Assembly (NCBI GenBank): GCA_026413225.1
Contig: CM048552.1
Span: 25,781,001 to 25,845,000, forward strand
Direction: 5' to 3'
Origin: Otis tarda
Taxonomy: Eukaryota > Chordata > Aves > Otidiformes > Otididae
Length of the DNA: 64,000 bases
Shown here piece after piece: positions 59,936-64,000 of the stretch. Within the stretch, counting starts at the first letter, position 1. Every line of letters begins with the position of its first letter. Made by a program: the position numbers and the translations under genes. The notes under the pieces are model-generated. The model was given only the letters and a program-made list of their open reading frames with translations. It was not told the origin of the DNA and did no database searches.

Positions 59936-62900
59936 CATTGAAAAAATTACAAAATTGGAAGTTCATTCACATGTTTCTATTGTATTTAAAAAAATGAGTA
60001 AAAGGGAGTTTAACCACATTCCCTTCAGTGCTTGCTAAAACTTGATCCTGTCTGGGAAGTGAAATGTAAGACTAGATTGAAACAAAATGATAACCTGAAG
60101 GTCTGTGCTCGTCACAACAGATGAACAAAATGCAAAAACTTTGCCAGTAGCAAGAGTGCAAAACTGTATTTTTCAGGCTGATTCACTTTTAATAATGTAG
60201 CATTATTCATAATATTGTAAAGGCTGTGCATTAAAGCTAATTTAGCATTGAGTATTATTTAAACATACCCTTTAAGAGTATGATACAAAATAAAAAATCA
60301 GGCTTGTTGCTTTCTTCCAACACCTCAATGTTTTTAATTAAATAATAATTGTAATAAGCCATTAGTAGCTGGCGAAGAATCAGTTTGAAAAGACCTCACT
60401 CGGTGCATTGTCTAATGCACTGTCTAACTGCTCCAGTTCCAAAGCTGTAGATCGGCTTCAAAGAGGATTCTGATTTTGCCATGCTAATAGTTAGGTATCT
60501 GGTTCTTTGGGCAGTGTTTAATAGTCCATTCTGAATATCAGATAGAATGAATGGAGGAGTACTGACATAGAAATCAAGATTTATCTGAAGTCAAGTAGGT
60601 GGATATCATAGGAAAACCCAAAGGGAAACTTATGTTTGAAGTTCTGCCTCTCTTCAGTATCTGTCAGAGGCTGTAGTCGTCGTTTGATCTCTCTGTTGTC
60701 CCTTTCAGCACAGTTAAGTGCCTCCTTCATGTCTGCTGTAACACTCTATGCCTTGCAAATATTCTAGTGGCCATAGCAGTCCTGCAAGCATGGGAAGAGA
60801 CTTGTCTTTCAGGCCTCGCACAGGCACCTGAAGAGACTCAGACTCACAGTTCAAACATCCCGGACAACTTTGCTAACTACCAAGTTGTGGGCAAGGCTGG
60901 TGTCTTCCATGCTGAGCATGGGATATGGTAAAAGAGAGTGCAGGCTCCATGAGTGTAGTGGGTTTGCTTGGAGAGGGGATTTGGTGACTGAGACACTCCT
61001 GTAGCTTATCACTGGGCACGCACAGTAACAAAATCTTATGTGAAAACAGCAAAATTCAAAGCATTGAACAGTGTTTACAGAGAAATACAGTGTGCATTTT
61101 GAGCAGTATTTGCACCTTACGAGTTTTTGTTCTGCTCTTCTTCTTCCCTTGTAAATTAAGTGTATAATCTTGAGTGCAGAAGTATTCTACTACCAGGCAG
61201 AAGTTGTAAAACAGTAAAGGTCTCTTAATTTTTTTTTCCATGTAAAAAAGCTATAAATGAATCAAGAGCAGTCCCTTGACTGATACAAGCTGACTAATTC
61301 CATATGTTGTTATTGCTGTTCTTACATCAGAGCCAATTGCTTAACGTAAGAAAGAGAATTGAATCTGAGTGCTAAGTACCTAGTTCTTAAGGCAAATATT
61401 TTCAACCACATATTGTAGCTTTTATATAGCATCCAAAAGTGTGTTAGGTGCTGTACTAATAAATTATAATATAGTTCCTACTCCAAACTATTTAGATGGT
61501 TTGATTATTCGTGACAGATCAAGCCAAAAATCAAAAGAATGGGAAGAATAAAGGGAAGCAAGCCCAAAATACAATGTGTTAACATGTTTCTTTTTATTTT
61601 CCTTCAGGAGTTTTACTAGTTCAGACATTGTGCATACCTGTGTGTGTATTTTGTTAGAAAAAAAAAGTATATATAAATAACTAGATAAAAATAGAAGAAG
61701 AAAAACGGTGGCAAGAGGGCCTGTGTCTGCAGAGGGTACAACAGTAGGGAAACGGACAGGCAAAGCAAAATAAGAAGAAAGAGAGAGCAATGAACAAAAC
61801 AAGGAAAGATTAAGGAATCAATGTCAGGATGTAAGTCTGACTGTACAAAAGATGTGGCAGTAACGGAATGATGGGAAGAGGTCAGTTACAAGAAAGTCTG
61901 TTATGCAAAGTTGTTTCAAGACTGAAGCCCAAAGAGATCCCAGAGGTGATTGTTAGCGGCTAAACTCAGAACAAACTAACAACACAGCCGATATAGCATA
62001 GGTGGAAGGTCAAAGTAATACCACAGAAATGGCGTACAGTTACAGCCCGGAAGGGACTAAGTTATGAAATCCCTTCTCTTGCTGAAGGTGCTTTGCTCTT
62101 CAGTTGGTAAATGAAACAGAAGTTGAGAGTTTGCATTGTGAAGTTGAATGGAAGCTGTAGGGTGTGGAGTCTCTTTTCAACACTGGTTAATCAGAGTAGA
62201 ATAGGACTAGGCTGACATTAACACTGTCGGTCTCATAAAGGACTGGAGGCAACAGGTGCCAGTGCTAGGGCATGGCTTCTCAATAACAGCATAGGTCCTG
62301 ATGGACCTTGCATTTACTCCTGGTGCCATGGATCTGCTGTTTCAGTGGGTGTTCTCTAAGATGTCCTCATCATCATACAGAAGAACTTACATTTTCCAAC
62401 AGTTACTTCTAAGTTACTGATGTCAGTGTTTTCAGCTAAGTATTTATGACTTGACATACTGTTCCTAATAGTACCTCTTTTGGGGCAAATACTCAACACA
62501 CTCTAGACCTTAGAAATGTGCTTTTAGACTCTCCACAGTAATTATTACAGCTCTTTTATTAAATATTGACCACAGTTGCCATGTGCTCATTTTGATGATA
62601 CACTCCCCATGTGCACATAAAATGGCCATCTCTTCATTTCGTTGCTGCACTCTTCTTACACAACTAAACTGCTTTTGCAGCGGAGTCAGCCAGCTGGCAT
62701 GAAAATACCTGTCCTGTCGGAACAGTTCTGCAGACGAAGTTCAAATAACCAATTAATCACTGCATCTGCTTCAAACTCCCCTTAGAGGCTTCCATTGTCT
62801 GAGCCAATTGCCCTTTAAGAGTTTCTCTTTGTCCCTAGGCACTTATGACTTCATTTGATCTGAATCTAATTAGGTGCAGAAGAATGTGAAAAGCAAGTCA

Positions 62901-64000
62901 TTAAGACAATGGAACACAATTCTCAACACTGAATTTTATAGCAGCACCCATAGCAGAATTATCCTAGGAATTTCAGACATTAGACAAACCCCCCCATGCT
63001 CTGTTACAGCAATTGTATTTTCAAAGCTAAGCATGCTGCTCTAGTGAATAAGTGGGACTTTCCAATGTATTGCTACCTGGTTGTAGAAAGCTGTTTGACA
63101 TTTGAAATCCTGAACAAATGGACTTCAGACTGCAGTCTGAAACAAAAATAGAATAGGTATATATTGTTGTTTTGGGACAACTGTCTCAATTTCTGCCTCG
63201 TATTTCAAGGAAAGAAATATAGGGCATATAAGCCACAGCTTGGTGTTTGCCATAGGCCACCTTTGTAGCTGCAAAGAGCTTCTATTTGGATCAGCATCAG
63301 GTCTGCCTCTAAAAACATTACAGACTGCTTACTCAGAAGAAATTATAGTATTCCTTACTGCCATGGCTGCTGACACATTTCTTCTTTCCTCTGCTTGTCT
63401 CTTTTATTTTTAAAATAATAACATGAATACTAAGGCAAGGTTTACAAAATTCCAGATATTCCACTTACATCAGAAGTAAGCAGTACGTACACCTAAACTG
63501 GCAGACACCTTGGGTAGACTCACTTCTAGCTGCAAGTCTCTTTGGCTGGAATGATGTCTGTAAAATGAAAAATGCTTCTCTCTAAGTACTACTGCTTCAC
63601 AGTTTCAAATTGACTACCGAGTTTTTAATCCATTCTAGGTTTTCTAAAAAACCTTTATGCATTATCTTTTCAAACTCATGTGTCCTCTTTTAATTCTAAT
63701 GACTACTTTCCTCCTAGAAATTAGTTGCTGAGAGGGGAGAGGTAAAGTATGATTTGATAGGACTTTAGCAGAACTCATGCAACTAACATTCCATGCAACC
63801 TTAAAAAATGTCATAGATTCGAAAGTGACTAAGCGCTCCGATCTCTAAACAGTCATGCTCACAAATAATAATTTTATTTTCCAGTTCATTAAATTATGCC
63901 TCTCAGCATTTGAAACAAAATGCATATTAAAAGTCAATCAAATCCAGAGTGACATGATGTAATATTAAAAAAAAATCAAATATCAGATTTTAACATCTTT
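59936..64000. other. Unannotated AT-rich stretch to window end
   Basis: No recognised gene or transposon. Segments near 60180-60420 and 62700-62920 have a mixed-composition, low-repeat texture often seen in conserved noncoding DNA, but I cannot show conservation. A short-lived open frame on the minus strand near 61488-61802 has no family motif. Confidence 0.5.

Noticed and set aside
63810-63845. CATAGATTCGAAAG as another possible old CR1 3' end
   Set aside because: Too short and without the following GGGACC or ATCTAGT blocks.
1-64000. CRISPR array, bacterial operon, tRNA or rRNA genes
   Set aside because: No regularly spaced identical repeats, no dense coding, and no tRNA- or rRNA-like sequence seen. 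The repeat content is avian.

Overview
This window looks like nuclear DNA from a bird, in a gene-poor, AT-rich intergenic or intronic region. I found no host protein-coding exon, tRNA, rRNA, CRISPR array or operon that I can defend. The bird assignment rests on several copies of the CR1 LINE retrotransposon (non-LTR), whose 3' tails carry the 8-bp repeat ATTCTATG, and on two solo LTRs of a type I recognise from avian endogenous retroviruses. The species cannot be fixed from the sequence alone.

Layout. 1-6437: nothing recognised. 6438-6950: CR1 copy A, minus strand. 6951-15229: nothing recognised apart from small repeats. 15230-16185: a strongly decayed, ancient CR1 relic (H). 17527-18716: CR1 copy B, plus strand, GC- and CpG-rich and the best preserved reverse transcriptase (RT) region in the window. 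19162-19805: CR1 copy C, minus strand, tail-to-tail with B. 21100-22416: CR1 copy D, another subfamily. 24658-25453: CR1 copy E. 26626-27335: CR1 copy F, old and internally deleted. 27336-49194: about 22 kb with no recognisable transposable element. 49195-51357: CR1 copy G, the longest, keeping part of the endonuclease domain but missing its 3' end. 54278-55417: a 1.1-kb solo LTR. 59360-59935: a 0.58-kb solo LTR of a related family in the opposite orientation. 59936-64000: nothing recognised.

No copy is an intact element. All are broken by 5' truncation, stops, frameshifts or deletions, so none should retrotranspose by itself. The open frames longer than 100 codons that carry recognisable protein signatures are all pieces of CR1 ORF2 (endonuclease, RT and C-terminal domain).

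I did not find a convincing new biological system. The points most worth a second look are: a CR1 subfamily difference that removes the ORF2 stop codon (C and E versus A and B); the B/C inverted repeat; an in-frame segment swap in C; a 22-bp tandem duplication at the 5' junction of A; the ancient relic H; and the pair of related, oppositely oriented solo LTRs.
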